Assembly: GCA_021847735.1 (NCBI GenBank)
Contig: JAJZQD010000002.1
Span: 1-64,000 of the forward strand
Reading direction: 5' to 3'
From: Bacillota bacterium
GTDB taxonomy: Bacteria; Bacillota; Thermincolia; Thermincolales; UBA2595
DNA: 64,000 nucleotides
In this document: piece by piece, positions 19,330 through 28,487 of the stretch
Layout of the letters: each line of letters opens with the position of its first letter
How positions within the stretch are numbered: position 1 is the first letter of the stretch
Translations under genes and position numbers: made by a program
Notes under the pieces: model-generated
Database searches by the model: none
The model's input: the letters and a program-made list of their open reading frames with translations, nothing else
What the model was told of the DNA's origin: nothing

Positions 19330-19767
19330 ATGGAAACCGAGATACAATTAGTTGCATGCGCCATTGAAGGCGAAGAATATGCCATAGATATCAGAAGCGT
19401 ACAGGAAATAATCAGGCTTCAGGAAATTACCCGGGTACCTCAGGCATCTTCCTTTGTGTCAGGCGTAATAAACCTTCGGGGTATGGTAATTCCCGTGATG
19501 GATATGAGGAGAAGGTTCGGCTTTCCTGGTAAGGTCCCCGACGAAACCACCAGAATAGTAATCATTAATTGGAACGGGTTACTGGTGGGGATTTTGGTTG
19601 ACAGTGTTTCAGAGGTAATCAGGCTGCCCCGACGGGATATTGAACAACCGCCCTCCTGTTCATCAAATGTCAATTCAGAGTTTTTTACAGGAATAGGCAA
19701 GTTGGGTTCCAGATTACTTATAATGCTTAACCTCGATAAAATACTGGGCATTAATTCCGATGTTTAA
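19330..19767 (+). CDS. cheW: Chemotaxis coupling protein CheW
   Basis: Scaffold that joins CheA to chemoreceptors. A single CheW domain of 145 aa with EEYAIDIRSVQEIIRLQEIT, the receptor/CheA contact region GVINLRGMVIPVMDMRRRFG, and VGILVDSVSEVIRLP. AGGGAGGAGAGG precedes the ATG. Located between cheA and cheC. Confidence 0.95.
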   Translation: METEIQLVACAIEGEEYAIDIRSVQEIIRLQEITRVPQASSFVSGVINLRGMVIPVMDMRRRFGFPGKVPDETTRIVIINWNGLLVGILVDSVSEVIRLPRRDIEQPPSCSSNVNSEFFTGIGKLGSRLLIMLNLDKILGINSDV

Positions 19768-19794
19768 AGATTGGGAGAGAGGAGAAGTACTGTA

Positions 19795-20406
19795 ATGCCT
19801 ACATTTGAAAACATTTCGGAGTTTCAGTTGGATGCCTTCCGAGAAATGGGTACTATTGGTGCTGGGAATGGAGCAACGGCACTTTCCCAGATGATGAACC
19901 GAAAAATAGGGATGACTGTCCCATCAATTAAGGTGCTGCCGTTTTCACAGGTGCCTGACGTCGTCGGCGGGCCGGAAAGGCTTGTGGCCGGGGTGTTTAC
20001 AACAGTCGAAGGTCCCGCGCCGTGTAATATGCTTTTCATGTTCCCTATAGAAAGCGCTATGTTTTTGGTAGGGACACTGACGAACCGCATCTATAAAGAT
20101 CAAATCGACGATATTGGTAAATCTGCCCTGGCTGAACTCGTCAATATTGTTACCGGTGCATACCTTAATTCTTTGGCGAGTTTTACAAACCTTAAGTTTA
20201 TGCCATCTGTGCCTGCCCTCGCCATTGATATGGCAGGTGCAATTTTAAACACGGTTTTGGCTCAGATCGGAATAGCCGGGGATAATGCTTTGCTTATGGA
20301 GACAGTATTTACTGAAATTGAGGAGAATGTAACCGGTCATTTCTTTTTATTACCTGAGTCAGGGTCTCTTGAAAAAATCATGGAGGCAATAGGAGTGATA
20401 GGCTAG
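19795..20406 (+). CDS. cheC: CheY-P phosphatase CheC
   Basis: CheC dephosphorylates CheY-P and regulates CheD. Both phosphatase helices with the E-x3-N pattern are visible: FREMGTIGAGNGATALSQMM near the N-terminus and ALAELVNIVTGAYLNSLASF in the middle. The frame is open from 19771, but ATG 19795 has GAGAGGAGAAG about ten bases upstream and gives the usual length (203 aa). Its stop overlaps the cheD GTG by one base, consistent with CheC-CheD complex formation. Confidence 0.92.
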   Translation: MPTFENISEFQLDAFREMGTIGAGNGATALSQMMNRKIGMTVPSIKVLPFSQVPDVVGGPERLVAGVFTTVEGPAPCNMLFMFPIESAMFLVGTLTNRIYKDQIDDIGKSALAELVNIVTGAYLNSLASFTNLKFMPSVPALAIDMAGAILNTVLAQIGIAGDNALLMETVFTEIEENVTGHFFLLPESGSLEKIMEAIGVIG

Positions 20407-20888
20407 TGGCGAAAATCATCAAAGTAGGAATGGCTGACCTTAATGTTGCTAAGCCTCCGGATGTCCTGCAGACCTGTGGGTTGGGTTCTTGTGTAGGTAT
20501 TTGTCTCTGGGATCCTTTAACAAAAGTTGGTGGGATGGCGCACATAATGTTACCTTCAAGCAGCCTGGGGAAATCTGGTAATGATGCGAAGTTTGCGGAT
20601 ACCGCAATACCCTGGCTGATTACAGAAATGAAAAAGAATGGAGCGGAGTCATTGCGGTTGATTTCAAAAATTGCCGGTGGGTCGCAAATGTTCGCCTTCT
20701 ATAGTGATAATGACATTATGAGGATTGGGGAACGAAATGTTGAGGCCACAAAAGCTGTTCTTAGTAAACTCAGGATTAGAATACTTGCCGAAGACACCGG
20801 GGGAAATTACGGTAGAACTATAGAGTTTCATACTGAGAGCAACCAACTTTATGTGAAGACCATCAATTTGGGTGAAAAGTATATTTAA
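20406..20888 (+). CDS. cheD: Chemoreceptor glutamine deamidase CheD
   Basis: CheD deamidates receptor glutamines and binds CheC. The catalytic Cys motif (TCGLGSCVGICLWDP), the following His (GGMAHIMLP) and the substrate-binding segment KIAGGSQMF are present. 160 aa. GTG start shares one base with the cheC stop. Confidence 0.95.
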   Translation: MAKIIKVGMADLNVAKPPDVLQTCGLGSCVGICLWDPLTKVGGMAHIMLPSSSLGKSGNDAKFADTAIPWLITEMKKNGAESLRLISKIAGGSQMFAFYSDNDIMRIGERNVEATKAVLSKLRIRILAEDTGGNYGRTIEFHTESNQLYVKTINLGEKYI

Positions 20889-20900
20889 GGAGGATCTCCA

Positions 20901-21353
20901 GTGACTGTCGGTAACAAAGGAATTTATGCTGCAATATTTCTTTTGGTTTTCCTCTTGATTTTAATAATCGGGGTCACGTCGGAGGTTTCCTTGTCCGCAA
21001 GTGTTAGCCGTGCGCTCTTATCAGGTCTGGCTTTTACGGCGTTTTTCTGGGCAGCAGGAAAGCTCATTAGTATATACGTTTTTCCTGAAACAAAGGAAGC
21101 AACGGATTTTACGGAGAGTGATATTTCGGCTGACACTTCTGAGATGTTTTTGGAAGCCAATTTGGGAAGTAATCTTGGAAACAATCTGGATTTCACTGTG
21201 TCTGAACCAGTTTCGGGTATAGTTGAAGAAATTCCCAAACAATTTACCCCTCTACCTGCTAAGCAAATTGATCCCCAGGTCAACAAGATAATCAACAGTG
21301 ACCCCCAGAAAGTGGCTGAAATAGTCAGGAAGATGGGTTTTGAAGATGAGTAG
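20901..21353 (+). CDS. Membrane protein of unknown function in the flagellar operon, FliF-like tail
   Basis: 150 aa, GTG start with AAGGAGGATC upstream. Two hydrophobic segments (about residues 8-28 and 33-60) are followed by an acidic, Asn/Ser-rich cytoplasmic region. The last 20 or so residues (DPQKVAEIVRKMGFEDE) resemble the C-terminal FliG-binding tail of FliF, which reads like D-P-x-x-V-A-x-x-I-R-x-W-L in known proteins. I do not recognise the family. It lies between cheD and fliA, so a role at the motor or the export apparatus is possible but unproven. Confidence 0.75.
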   Translation: MTVGNKGIYAAIFLLVFLLILIIGVTSEVSLSASVSRALLSGLAFTAFFWAAGKLISIYVFPETKEATDFTESDISADTSEMFLEANLGSNLGNNLDFTVSEPVSGIVEEIPKQFTPLPAKQIDPQVNKIINSDPQKVAEIVRKMGFEDE

Positions 21354-21373
21354 CCGAGTTACTGGAGGTAATT

Positions 21374-22165
21374 ATGAGTCCTAGTCTGGCAAAGTCCGAC
21401 TGCACCCCATTATGGGAACGCTATAAAGTTCATAAAGATTTTCAAGCCCGGGAATGTCTCATTTTGGAATACGCCGGGCTAGTTAAGTATGTGGCCGGTA
21501 GAATGGCAATTTCTTTACCACCCAATGTTGCTCAGGATGACTTAATCAGCTACGGTATATTTGGGCTTATCGATGCCATTGAGAAATTTGAGCCAGAGAG
21601 AAATATTAAGTTTGAAACATATGCTATTGCCCGTATCCGGGGCGCAATTTGGGATGGTTTGCGTTCGATGGACTGGGTTCCCTATTCGGTCCGCCAGAAA
21701 GCCAAAGAACTTGAACAAACCTATGCCAGGCTGGAGCACCAATTAGGCAGAGCCGCAACAGACGAAGAAATATGTGATTCCCTTAATATTAGTAAGCCGC
21801 AGTTTGCCCACCTCCTGGTAGAAACCAGTTTTTCATCCTTCCTATCGCTCGATGACCTCTGGAATATTGATAGGGACGGGGGGAACTCGGTTCGGATTAT
21901 AGAAACCATACGGGACGATAATGCTGAGGACCCCATGTCGATGGTTATGTTTGAAGAACAAAAACGGATATTAACTGATGCCATCAACAAACTGCCGGAT
22001 AGGGAAAAACTTGTGATAGCGTTATATTATTATGACGGGTTGACATTAAAGGAGATAGGTAAAGTGCTCGGGGTTTCAGAGTCAAGAATCTCCCAAATGC
22101 ATACAAAGGCAATTCTTAGGCTAAGGGGACGTCTAAGTAGAATAAAGAAGAGGATTCTCGAATAA
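21374..22165 (+). CDS. fliA: Flagellar/motility RNA polymerase sigma factor (FliA/SigD/WhiG type)
   Basis: Sigma-28 family factor that transcribes late flagellar and chemotaxis genes; its activity is normally held back by FlgM until hook completion. Region 2 shows DLISYGIFGLIDAIEKFEPE and FETYAIARIRGAIWDGLRSM followed by DWVPYSVRQKA, the hallmark of this family. Region 3 (ELEQTYARLEHQLGRAATDE) and region 4 (REKLVIALYYYDGLTLKEIG, then LGVSESRISQMH) follow. 263 aa. GGAGGTAAT lies just before the ATG. Confidence 0.95.
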   Translation: MSPSLAKSDCTPLWERYKVHKDFQARECLILEYAGLVKYVAGRMAISLPPNVAQDDLISYGIFGLIDAIEKFEPERNIKFETYAIARIRGAIWDGLRSMDWVPYSVRQKAKELEQTYARLEHQLGRAATDEEICDSLNISKPQFAHLLVETSFSSFLSLDDLWNIDRDGGNSVRIIETIRDDNAEDPMSMVMFEEQKRILTDAINKLPDREKLVIALYYYDGLTLKEIGKVLGVSESRISQMHTKAILRLRGRLSRIKKRILE

Positions 22166-22183
22166 AAGCAGGGGGGTGATTGT

Positions 22184-23854
22184 ATGTCAGATGGTTTTGG
22201 TAATAACACGGATATGGACCAGGTCTTAAAATGGGCCAATGACATGACTAATAAGCGCTCTAACGATTTAGTTAAGTTGGATTACAGAGATGATGGAGTT
22301 TATTTAGCTGTATTTTCTCCCCAAGCAGGGGAAAATCCCCAAAGTCCCGAACAGGTGGTCAAAGACATAGAATTACGTAAAATACAGAATCTGGACTTTT
22401 CGAAGGTGCGTCAAGCTGCCACGGAAATGAATGGGGTTCCGGTGTGTATTGCTCCTCCTCAACCGGAAACAAAACAGGACGGGTTGGTAAACCTTGAGCT
22501 AAACAACACGAAAATGGAAGCCTATCTTAGGGTATCCCCACCCGAGGGAGGGCAGCCGGTAACCAGGCAGGACATCGAAAATGCTCTGAAAGAAAAGAAT
22601 GTTATTTTCGGAATAAATGATGACATTATTGACAGAGCAGTAAATATGCAGATGGTCAGTGAGCCTCTCGTAATTGCCCGCGGGGCTGCACCGATTGACG
22701 GCGAGAATGCCAGGATTGATTTTAAGTTTACAACCGATGTGCTGCCAGGGAAACCTACGGAGATGGTGGACGGCAGGGTAGATTATTATAGCCTCAATTT
22801 GATTCAGAACGTTGAACAGGGTGAGGTTCTAGCCGTAAAAATTCCGGCCGGACAGGGGACCCCCGGTCGCATGGTGACTGGGGAAGAGGTACCGGCTAAG
22901 CCAGGAAAGGACATTCAATTGTCTATTGGTAAGAATGTTGAACTAAGGGAAAACAATTCCGTTGCCGTATCTACCGCCAATGGCCATGTGCTGCTGTCCG
23001 GAAACAAAATCAATGTTTCCAATGTGTACGAAGTCAAGGGAGATGTGGATTTTAATACCGGAAATATCGAATTTAACGGTACAGTAATTGTGAAAGGCAG
23101 TGTCCGGGAAGGTTTTAAGGTTATTGCCGAGGGCGATGTCGAAGTAATGAATACCATTGCTGACGGGGTTGTGGAGTGTACCGGAAACCTGAAGGTCAAG
23201 AATGGAATTGTTGGTAGAACCAAATCTAAGATAAAAGCGGGAGAGAGCGTCTTTACAAGGTTTATTGAAAATTCCTCAGTGGAATCCGGTGGTGACATCG
23301 TTGTAGGTGAAGCCATTATGCACAGTAAGGTGAGTGCTAAAAAATCAATTGTCGTGGGCGGAAAAGGAGTCATCGTGGGAGGAATATCGAGAGCCGGGGA
23401 AGAAATTAACTGCAAAATTGTGGGCTCTCCACTTGCAACTGTGACTGAATTAGAAACTGGCATCAACCCCGAACTGCGAAAGGAACACTCGGCTCTTATC
23501 AAAGAAAAACAGGCCAAAGAACAGGACTATGAAAAGGCCGAAAAGGCGGTTAAACTGTTAAATTACATAAAGGAAACTCAGGGAGAACTGCCTCCTGATA
23601 AGCTGGCCGTCCTGGTAAGGGTCAGCAGGATACAAATGCAGCTCGCTGAGGAGCTTGAACAGTTGAAGCAAAGTGTTGAAAACGTCGAATTCCAAATACA
23701 GCAGTCGGAACGCGGGCGGATTATGGTCCAGGGAGTAATCCATTCAGGAACTAAGGTTACAATTGGTTCGGCGTATATGCAAGTTCACGATGATTACAAC
23801 TTTGCGTGTCTGACAAAGGTCGGGGAGGATATTAAAGTTTCCTCCTACAGATAA
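22184..23854 (+). CDS. FapA-family (DUF342) protein, flagellar-operon paralogue
   Basis: 556-aa protein with the FapA/DUF342 architecture: an N-terminal region of about 110 residues particular to this copy, a middle domain with VDYYSLNLIQNVEQGEVLAV and GTPGRMVTGEEVPAKPGKD, a right-handed beta-helix of short repeats (about residues 280-420, for example NIEFNGTVIVKGSVREGFKV), and a C-terminal coiled coil and cap. FapA of Vibrio binds a glucose-PTS component, but the role in Firmicutes flagellar operons is unknown. It is strikingly similar to the protein at 59463-60902. GGGGGGTGA precedes the ATG. Confidence 0.88.
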   Translation: MSDGFGNNTDMDQVLKWANDMTNKRSNDLVKLDYRDDGVYLAVFSPQAGENPQSPEQVVKDIELRKIQNLDFSKVRQAATEMNGVPVCIAPPQPETKQDGLVNLELNNTKMEAYLRVSPPEGGQPVTRQDIENALKEKNVIFGINDDIIDRAVNMQMVSEPLVIARGAAPIDGENARIDFKFTTDVLPGKPTEMVDGRVDYYSLNLIQNVEQGEVLAVKIPAGQGTPGRMVTGEEVPAKPGKDIQLSIGKNVELRENNSVAVSTANGHVLLSGNKINVSNVYEVKGDVDFNTGNIEFNGTVIVKGSVREGFKVIAEGDVEVMNTIADGVVECTGNLKVKNGIVGRTKSKIKAGESVFTRFIENSSVESGGDIVVGEAIMHSKVSAKKSIVVGGKGVIVGGISRAGEEINCKIVGSPLATVTELETGINPELRKEHSALIKEKQAKEQDYEKAEKAVKLLNYIKETQGELPPDKLAVLVRVSRIQMQLAEELEQLKQSVENVEFQIQQSERGRIMVQGVIHSGTKVTIGSAYMQVHDDYNFACLTKVGEDIKVSSYR

Positions 23855-23872
23855 TGTTAGGTGGTGAAACAA

Positions 23873-24193
23873 ATGTCTTTGCGTTCTGTTGATATACAGG
23901 TGATGCTTCCCCAGGTGTCAGAGGTCAACCGGAACCAACCCGTCCAGAACCAGCAGGGCCAGACTCAACAGCAGCAATTTGCCGCGCAACTGCAAAAACA
24001 GTCCGAATTGCAGCGCCAACAGGTACAAAATACCAACAAATCAGAAGGCAATAAAGTTGATAAAGAGGCTAAGGGAAAAAGTCAGGCCCAAGGCGATGAA
24101 GGCAGCAAACGAGGCAAAGACAAGCAGGAAGATAAGGTCAAGGTAAATGTTAAAGATCCTGGTAAAGGGAACCTGCTGGACATTAAAATATAG
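23873..24193 (+). CDS. Small Gln/Lys-rich protein of unknown function
   Basis: 106 aa, very hydrophilic. It starts MSLRSVDIQVMLPQVSEVNR, then has a Gln-rich segment (about residues 22-60) likely to be helical or disordered, then a Lys/Asp/Glu-rich tail ending NLLDIKI. GTG codons at 23861 and 23864 are also in frame, but they form part of the ribosome binding site (AGGTGGTGA), so ATG 23873 is preferred. It lies between a FapA gene and a SwrB-like gene. I do not recognise a family; proteins of this type occur at this place in related fla operons. Confidence 0.7.
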   Translation: MSLRSVDIQVMLPQVSEVNRNQPVQNQQGQTQQQQFAAQLQKQSELQRQQVQNTNKSEGNKVDKEAKGKSQAQGDEGSKRGKDKQEDKVKVNVKDPGKGNLLDIKI

Positions 24194-24214
24194 TTTTTTC
24201 GAGGGTGTGAGGAA

Positions 24215-25036
24215 TTGGCTAATATTTTAATAATTGTAGGGATTGTTTTTGTGGCTTGGGCTTTTTGGACAGGCCGGGGGCAGTCTGCCGAGCAGCAAAA
24301 ACAGCTTCAGGAACTGAAACAGGTACGGGATGAACTTGTTGAAGTAAAACAGGAAGTCGGTACCTTGCTTGAAGAGCTGGAAACAGTGTCAGAAATGGTC
24401 GTAGAAGAGATATCTTCCAGGGTAGAAGAAGCCAGGAAATTGGAGAAAGAGGAGAAAACCCAGGATAATCATGAAGCTGAAACCGGTTTCCCAACTACCA
24501 ATGCAGGGGAGCCGGTGTCAGACGATTTAACGGGGGCAGGCCTTTCGAACCCTTTACCTCAGGGAGAGACAGAAGATACTCTGGACACCGAGGCGGAATT
24601 TGTTGCCAAAGACAAAGATATGGCTGAAGAGGACGGCGAAGACCTGGTTGAAGAGGACGGCGGAGACGCGGTTCAAGAGGATGACGAAGACGCGGTTGAA
24701 GTCGGTCATAAAAATTCAGCTGCCGGCGGTAAAGAAGATACAGTTCCCAAATCCGGTGATCATTCAAGTCTGTTGAAACAAAAAGCCGGTTCCAAAAAGT
24801 TGGATACCAGCAATACAATTATATTTCCCCGGCGGAAAGACAGTTTTGGTGATTTGAAGCCTGTGGCCGGCAACAGCGAGCCAGATGTAGAAATACCGCC
24901 CAAACACCAGATGGTTTATGCTATGGCTAAAATGGGTTATTCCGAAGAAGATATAGCCAAACAGATGAAAATCGGCAGGGGTGAAGTAAGGCTAATCCTT
25001 CAGTTGAAACGTAAAGGTGAAGAAGCAAATGCGTAA
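24215..25036 (+). CDS. SwrB-like membrane-anchored protein with C-terminal HTH-like motif
   Basis: 273 aa, TTG start with GTGAGG a few bases upstream. One N-terminal membrane helix (LIIVGIVFVAWAFW) is followed by a coiled coil (about residues 25-80), a long acidic segment with degenerate 9-residue repeats of the type EEDGEDLVE (about 135-165), and a C-terminal helix-turn-helix-like motif (AMAKMGYSEEDIAKQMKIGR then GEVRLILQL). In Bacillus subtilis the gene between sigD and rpsB is swrB (ylxL), which promotes flagellar assembly and swarming. Position, membrane anchor and coiled coil match; sequence similarity is weak, so the name is inference. Confidence 0.7.
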   Translation: MANILIIVGIVFVAWAFWTGRGQSAEQQKQLQELKQVRDELVEVKQEVGTLLEELETVSEMVVEEISSRVEEARKLEKEEKTQDNHEAETGFPTTNAGEPVSDDLTGAGLSNPLPQGETEDTLDTEAEFVAKDKDMAEEDGEDLVEEDGGDAVQEDDEDAVEVGHKNSAAGGKEDTVPKSGDHSSLLKQKAGSKKLDTSNTIIFPRRKDSFGDLKPVAGNSEPDVEIPPKHQMVYAMAKMGYSEEDIAKQMKIGRGEVRLILQLKRKGEEANA

Positions 25037-25532
25037 TTTTTTGAAAAAGGAATTTCTGTTGGGAATAGGGATAGGTTTTATTATCAGCGCTGTCCTGGTA
25101 TCGGTTTTTGGGACCGGGGTTTTAAGTGACGAAGAAATCATGGCCAGGGCCGCTAAACTTGGCATGGTTGTACAAACCCCGGCCACCGAAAGCAGTACTA
25201 ATAACGACAGTGCCGAAAAAAGCCCGACACCGGTTGCAAAGGTGAAAGAACCAGTACAGGAACCCGCCAAGGAACCATCCCAGGGTGAGGTTCCGGCCGT
25301 TCCGCAGCCCACCCACCAAAGCGTTTCTATTACTGTTACATCGGGGATGGGTTCTGAAGCGGTTGCCAGGGAACTGGAGGAAAAAGGCGCTATCAGGGAC
25401 CAGCATGAGTTTTTAAAAGTGGTTGACGAACATCATGCCCAGGCCAGGCTTCAAAACGGAACATTTAAGGTACCGGCCGGCGGGGACCTGGAAGAAATAT
25501 TGAAAATACTGACTGCAAGGAAAAGGGGTTAA
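25029..25532 (+). CDS. Short membrane-anchored protein with MltG/YceG-like N-terminal domain
   Basis: 167 aa from ATG 25029, which overlaps the preceding gene by 8 bases and has AAAGGTGAAG upstream. One membrane helix (about residues 10-30), a Pro/Thr-rich linker (about 55-95), then a domain of about 70 residues (SVSITVTSGMGSEAVARELE, then DQHEFLKVVDEHHAQARLQN and GTFKVPAGGDLEEILKILT). This resembles the LysM-like N-terminal part of MltG transglycosylases. The catalytic domain is absent, so the protein is probably not an active transglycosylase but may bind peptidoglycan. Last gene of the fla/che operon. Confidence 0.7.
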   Translation: MRNFLKKEFLLGIGIGFIISAVLVSVFGTGVLSDEEIMARAAKLGMVVQTPATESSTNNDSAEKSPTPVAKVKEPVQEPAKEPSQGEVPAVPQPTHQSVSITVTSGMGSEAVARELEEKGAIRDQHEFLKVVDEHHAQARLQNGTFKVPAGGDLEEILKILTARKRG

Positions 25533-25558
25533 GGCAGGAAAATGACCTGTCTTTTTTG
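25533..25558 (+). terminator. Rho-independent terminator of the fla/che operon
   Basis: Stem ggcagg (25533-25538) with cctgtc (25546-25551), one G-T pair, seven-base loop, followed by six T residues. It starts one base after the stop of the preceding gene. Confidence 0.8.
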
Positions 25559-25787
25559 TTATCCACGCTCCGTTCTATGCCTTTACAGAAGAATTTGATT
25601 GATAAAACGGCCACAGATGAATGCGGATGGAGATATAATCCGAAAGTTTGCGGATTGCCTTCCTCCTGCCTTCTCGGAGCCGTGAGGCATAGAGACGCTT
25701 TGCCACAGAGGCCAGAAGGTACAGCAAAAAACACAAAACAGTGGCATTCCGCCGTATAAAATCAGTTCAATAATATAATAATATTGG
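25559..25787. other. Gene-free intergenic stretch with dispersed-repeat-like motifs
   Basis: No convincing gene. The reverse strand contains atctgtggcc (within 25609-25620) and cctctgtggc (within 25701-25712), both of a kind I recall from intergenic dispersed sequences in many unrelated genomes. The stretch ends at the rpsB promoter. A 67-codon open frame here has no ribosome binding site and no family resemblance. Confidence 0.4.
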
Positions 25788-25816
25788 TTGCGTTCCCCAG
25801 TTTTTTATGTTAAAAT
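25788..25816 (+). promoter_or_regulatory. Sigma-A type promoter of rpsB
   Basis: -35 TTGCGT at 25788-25793, a 17-base spacer and -10 TAAAAT at 25811-25816, about 120 bases before rpsB. Good match to the housekeeping consensus at ideal spacing. Confidence 0.75.
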
Positions 25817-25848
25817 ATCGAATGGTGTTAAATACACACGTTTCTGGA

Positions 25849-25888
25849 TTTTTGTAGTGGTGCCATCGCAAGATGGAACTACAGAAAG
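25849..25888 (+). ncRNA. Structured 5' leader of rpsB (putative ribosomal protein leader)
   Basis: A two-part hairpin in the untranslated leader: an upper stem ccatc/gatgg closed by a GCAA tetraloop (25863-25876), an asymmetric internal loop (ggtg against a), and a lower stem tttttgtagt paired with actacagaaa with one G-U pair (25849-25888). It lies between the promoter and the rpsB ribosome binding site. Such leaders often allow a ribosomal protein to repress its own synthesis; that role here is inference. The pairing itself is directly visible. Confidence 0.55.
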
Positions 25889-25936
25889 ATGAATGGAACG
25901 GAGGACTAAAAACCGATAAGAGAGGAGGTGACTCCA

Positions 25937-26650
25937 ATGGCTGTAATTTCCATGAAACAATTATTGGAAGCCGGAGTTCACTTTGGTCACCAAACCCGTA
26001 GGTGGAATCCCAAAATGGCCGAGTATATTTTTACCGACCGAAACGGGATTTACATCATTGATTTACAGAAAACTGTCAAGAAAGTTGATGAAGCTTACTT
26101 CTTTGTAAGAGACTTAATCGGTGAAGGGAAAACCATTCTCTTCGTTGGAACAAAGAAACAGGCCCAAGATGCCGTGAGAGAAGAAGCCGGCCGTTGTGGA
26201 ATGTTCTATGTCAACCAGCGTTGGCTCGGTGGTACATTGACCAACTTCCAGACTATCAGAAGGCGCATCGACAGATTGCACGTTCTGGAGAAAATGGAAG
26301 CGGACGGGACGTTCCAAGTTCTGCCGAAGAAGGAAGTCGCTAACTTAATGCATGAAAAAGAGAAACTCGAAAAGTTTCTCGGCGGCATTAAGGACATGAA
26401 AAGCCTTCCCGGCGCATTATTCATAATTGATCCCAGGAAGGAACGGATAGCCGTTGCCGAAGCAAGGAAACTGGGGATTCCTATTGTAGCAATTGTTGAC
26501 ACAAACTGTGACCCAGACGAAATAGATTTAGTAATTCCCGGCAATGATGATGCTATCAGGGCAGTTAGATTATTAACAGCAAAGATGGCTGAGGCCGTAA
26601 TGGAAGGTAACCAGGGCAACGATGCCGAAGAGGCTGTTGTTGGAGAATAA
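25937..26650 (+). CDS. rpsB: 30S ribosomal protein S2
   Basis: S2 of the small ribosomal subunit, 237 aa. The N-terminus [20 protein letters not shown] is typical, as are [32 protein letters not shown] and [12 protein letters not shown]. The frame is open from 25928, but ATG 25937 follows GAGGAGGTGA at ideal spacing. It has its own promoter and leader, and is followed by a terminator-like hairpin before tsf. Confidence 0.98.
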   Translation: MAVISMKQLLEAGVHFGHQTRRWNPKMAEYIFTDRNGIYIIDLQKTVKKVDEAYFFVRDLIGEGKTILFVGTKKQAQDAVREEAGRCGMFYVNQRWLGGTLTNFQTIRRRIDRLHVLEKMEADGTFQVLPKKEVANLMHEKEKLEKFLGGIKDMKSLPGALFIIDPRKERIAVAEARKLGIPIVAIVDTNCDPDEIDLVIPGNDDAIRAVRLLTAKMAEAVMEGNQGNDAEEAVVGE

Positions 26651-26658
26651 AACAACGT

Positions 26659-26707
26659 AGGGTGACCTGGGGTAAATTGGAGCCCTTCAGTCACCCTTAT
26701 TTTTTTA
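26659..26707 (+). terminator. Attenuator-like terminator between rpsB and tsf
   Basis: Perfect 8-bp stem agggtgac (26659-26666) with gtcaccct (26690-26697), and a run of seven T residues at 26700-26706. Placed between two cotranscribed genes, it probably lowers tsf expression relative to rpsB. Confidence 0.75.
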
Positions 26708-26722
26708 AGGAGGAAAATTTTA

Positions 26723-27610
26723 ATGGTTACTGCTGCAATGGTAAAGGAACTGCGGGAACGTACCGGGGCCGGGATGATGGACTGTAAAAAAGCCCTGGGT
26801 GAAACTGAAGGAGACATGGAGAAAGCTACAGAATACTTAAGAGAAAAAGGCCTGGCCGCCGCGGCCAAGAAAGCCGGCCGGATTGCCGCAGAGGGTCTGG
26901 TTGTGGCTAAAGTAGCACCGGGAAATAAAAAAGCTGCTATGGTTGAAGTAAACTGCGAGACTGACTTTGTGGCAAACAATGATGAATTTAGAGCTTTCGT
27001 TGAGAAGATCGCCGATGCTGTTTTAAACAGTTCCCCTGCTACCGTGGAAGAATTGTTACAGGCCAAAAATGAATCAGGCACAATCGGTGACCTGGTAACG
27101 GAAAAAATCGCTAAAATAGGTGAAAATATCTCTGTCCGTCGTTTTGAATTGGTTACTACGCCAGAAGGGGCAGTTGAATCATATATCCATGGGGCCGGAC
27201 GGATTGGTGTATTGGTAGAGGTAACAGGAAGCGGTGCCAAATTGCTGGAGGTGGCTAAAGACATGGCCATGCAAGTTGCAGCTTCCAGGCCGGAGTTTGT
27301 CACCAGAGAGCAGGTGCCTGCCGAAACAGTTGAGAAGGAAAAAGAGATTCTAAAAGTTCAAGCTATGAATGAAGGCAAACCGGCAAATATTGCAGAAAAA
27401 ATGGTTGCCGGCAGAATTGAAAAATTCTTCAAGGATATTTGCCTGGTAGAACAGCCCTTTATCAAAGATCCTGATATGAATGTAAAGAAAATGCTTAACG
27501 AAAATCAGGTGGAAATATCCCGGTTCGTTCGTTTTGAAATGGGTGAAGGCCTGCAAAAGAGGGACAATGATTTCGCGGCTGAAGTCGAAGCAATGCAAAA
27601 GAAGTGTTAA
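26723..27610 (+). CDS. tsf: Elongation factor Ts
   Basis: Guanine nucleotide exchange factor for EF-Tu. 295 aa, the longer two-subdomain form. The N-terminal UBA-like domain ([20 protein letters not shown]) and the TDFVANN motif ([19 protein letters not shown]) are present. AAGGAGG precedes the ATG. It follows the rpsB attenuator and is followed by a strong bidirectional terminator. Confidence 0.98.
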   Translation: MVTAAMVKELRERTGAGMMDCKKALGETEGDMEKATEYLREKGLAAAAKKAGRIAAEGLVVAKVAPGNKKAAMVEVNCETDFVANNDEFRAFVEKIADAVLNSSPATVEELLQAKNESGTIGDLVTEKIAKIGENISVRRFELVTTPEGAVESYIHGAGRIGVLVEVTGSGAKLLEVAKDMAMQVAASRPEFVTREQVPAETVEKEKEILKVQAMNEGKPANIAEKMVAGRIEKFFKDICLVEQPFIKDPDMNVKKMLNENQVEISRFVRFEMGEGLQKRDNDFAAEVEAMQKKC

Positions 27611-27636
27611 GTTTGGCGGCTTGAGTTATAGGCATT

Positions 27637-27677
27637 TTGAAAAAGAGAGAACACTCAGAGTGTTCTCTCTTTTTCAA
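27637..27677. terminator. Bidirectional terminator after tsf
   Basis: 20-bp perfect inverted repeat: 27637-27656 (ttgaaaaagagagaacactc) and 27658-27677. The outer part is A/T-rich, so each strand shows a GC-containing hairpin followed by T residues. A run of 13 A residues follows on the + strand. Confidence 0.85.
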
Positions 27678-27752
27678 AAAAAAAAAAAGATTTTCCAAAA
27701 AGGATTTTCTTCTATCATGTAGAACACTATTCAGAGTAATAATGGGAGGTAA

Positions 27753-28486
<734 letters not shown>

Positions 28487-28487
<1 letters not shown>

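Noticed and set aside
25556-25759. 67-codon open frame between the fla operon and rpsB
   Set aside because: Starts within the terminator tail, has no ribosome binding site, and lies in repeat-like DNA.
26206-27303. Long antisense open frame (365 codons) across rpsB and tsf
   Set aside because: It lies opposite two well-supported housekeeping genes, has Ser/Ala/Pro-rich low-information sequence typical of a shadow frame, and no family resemblance.
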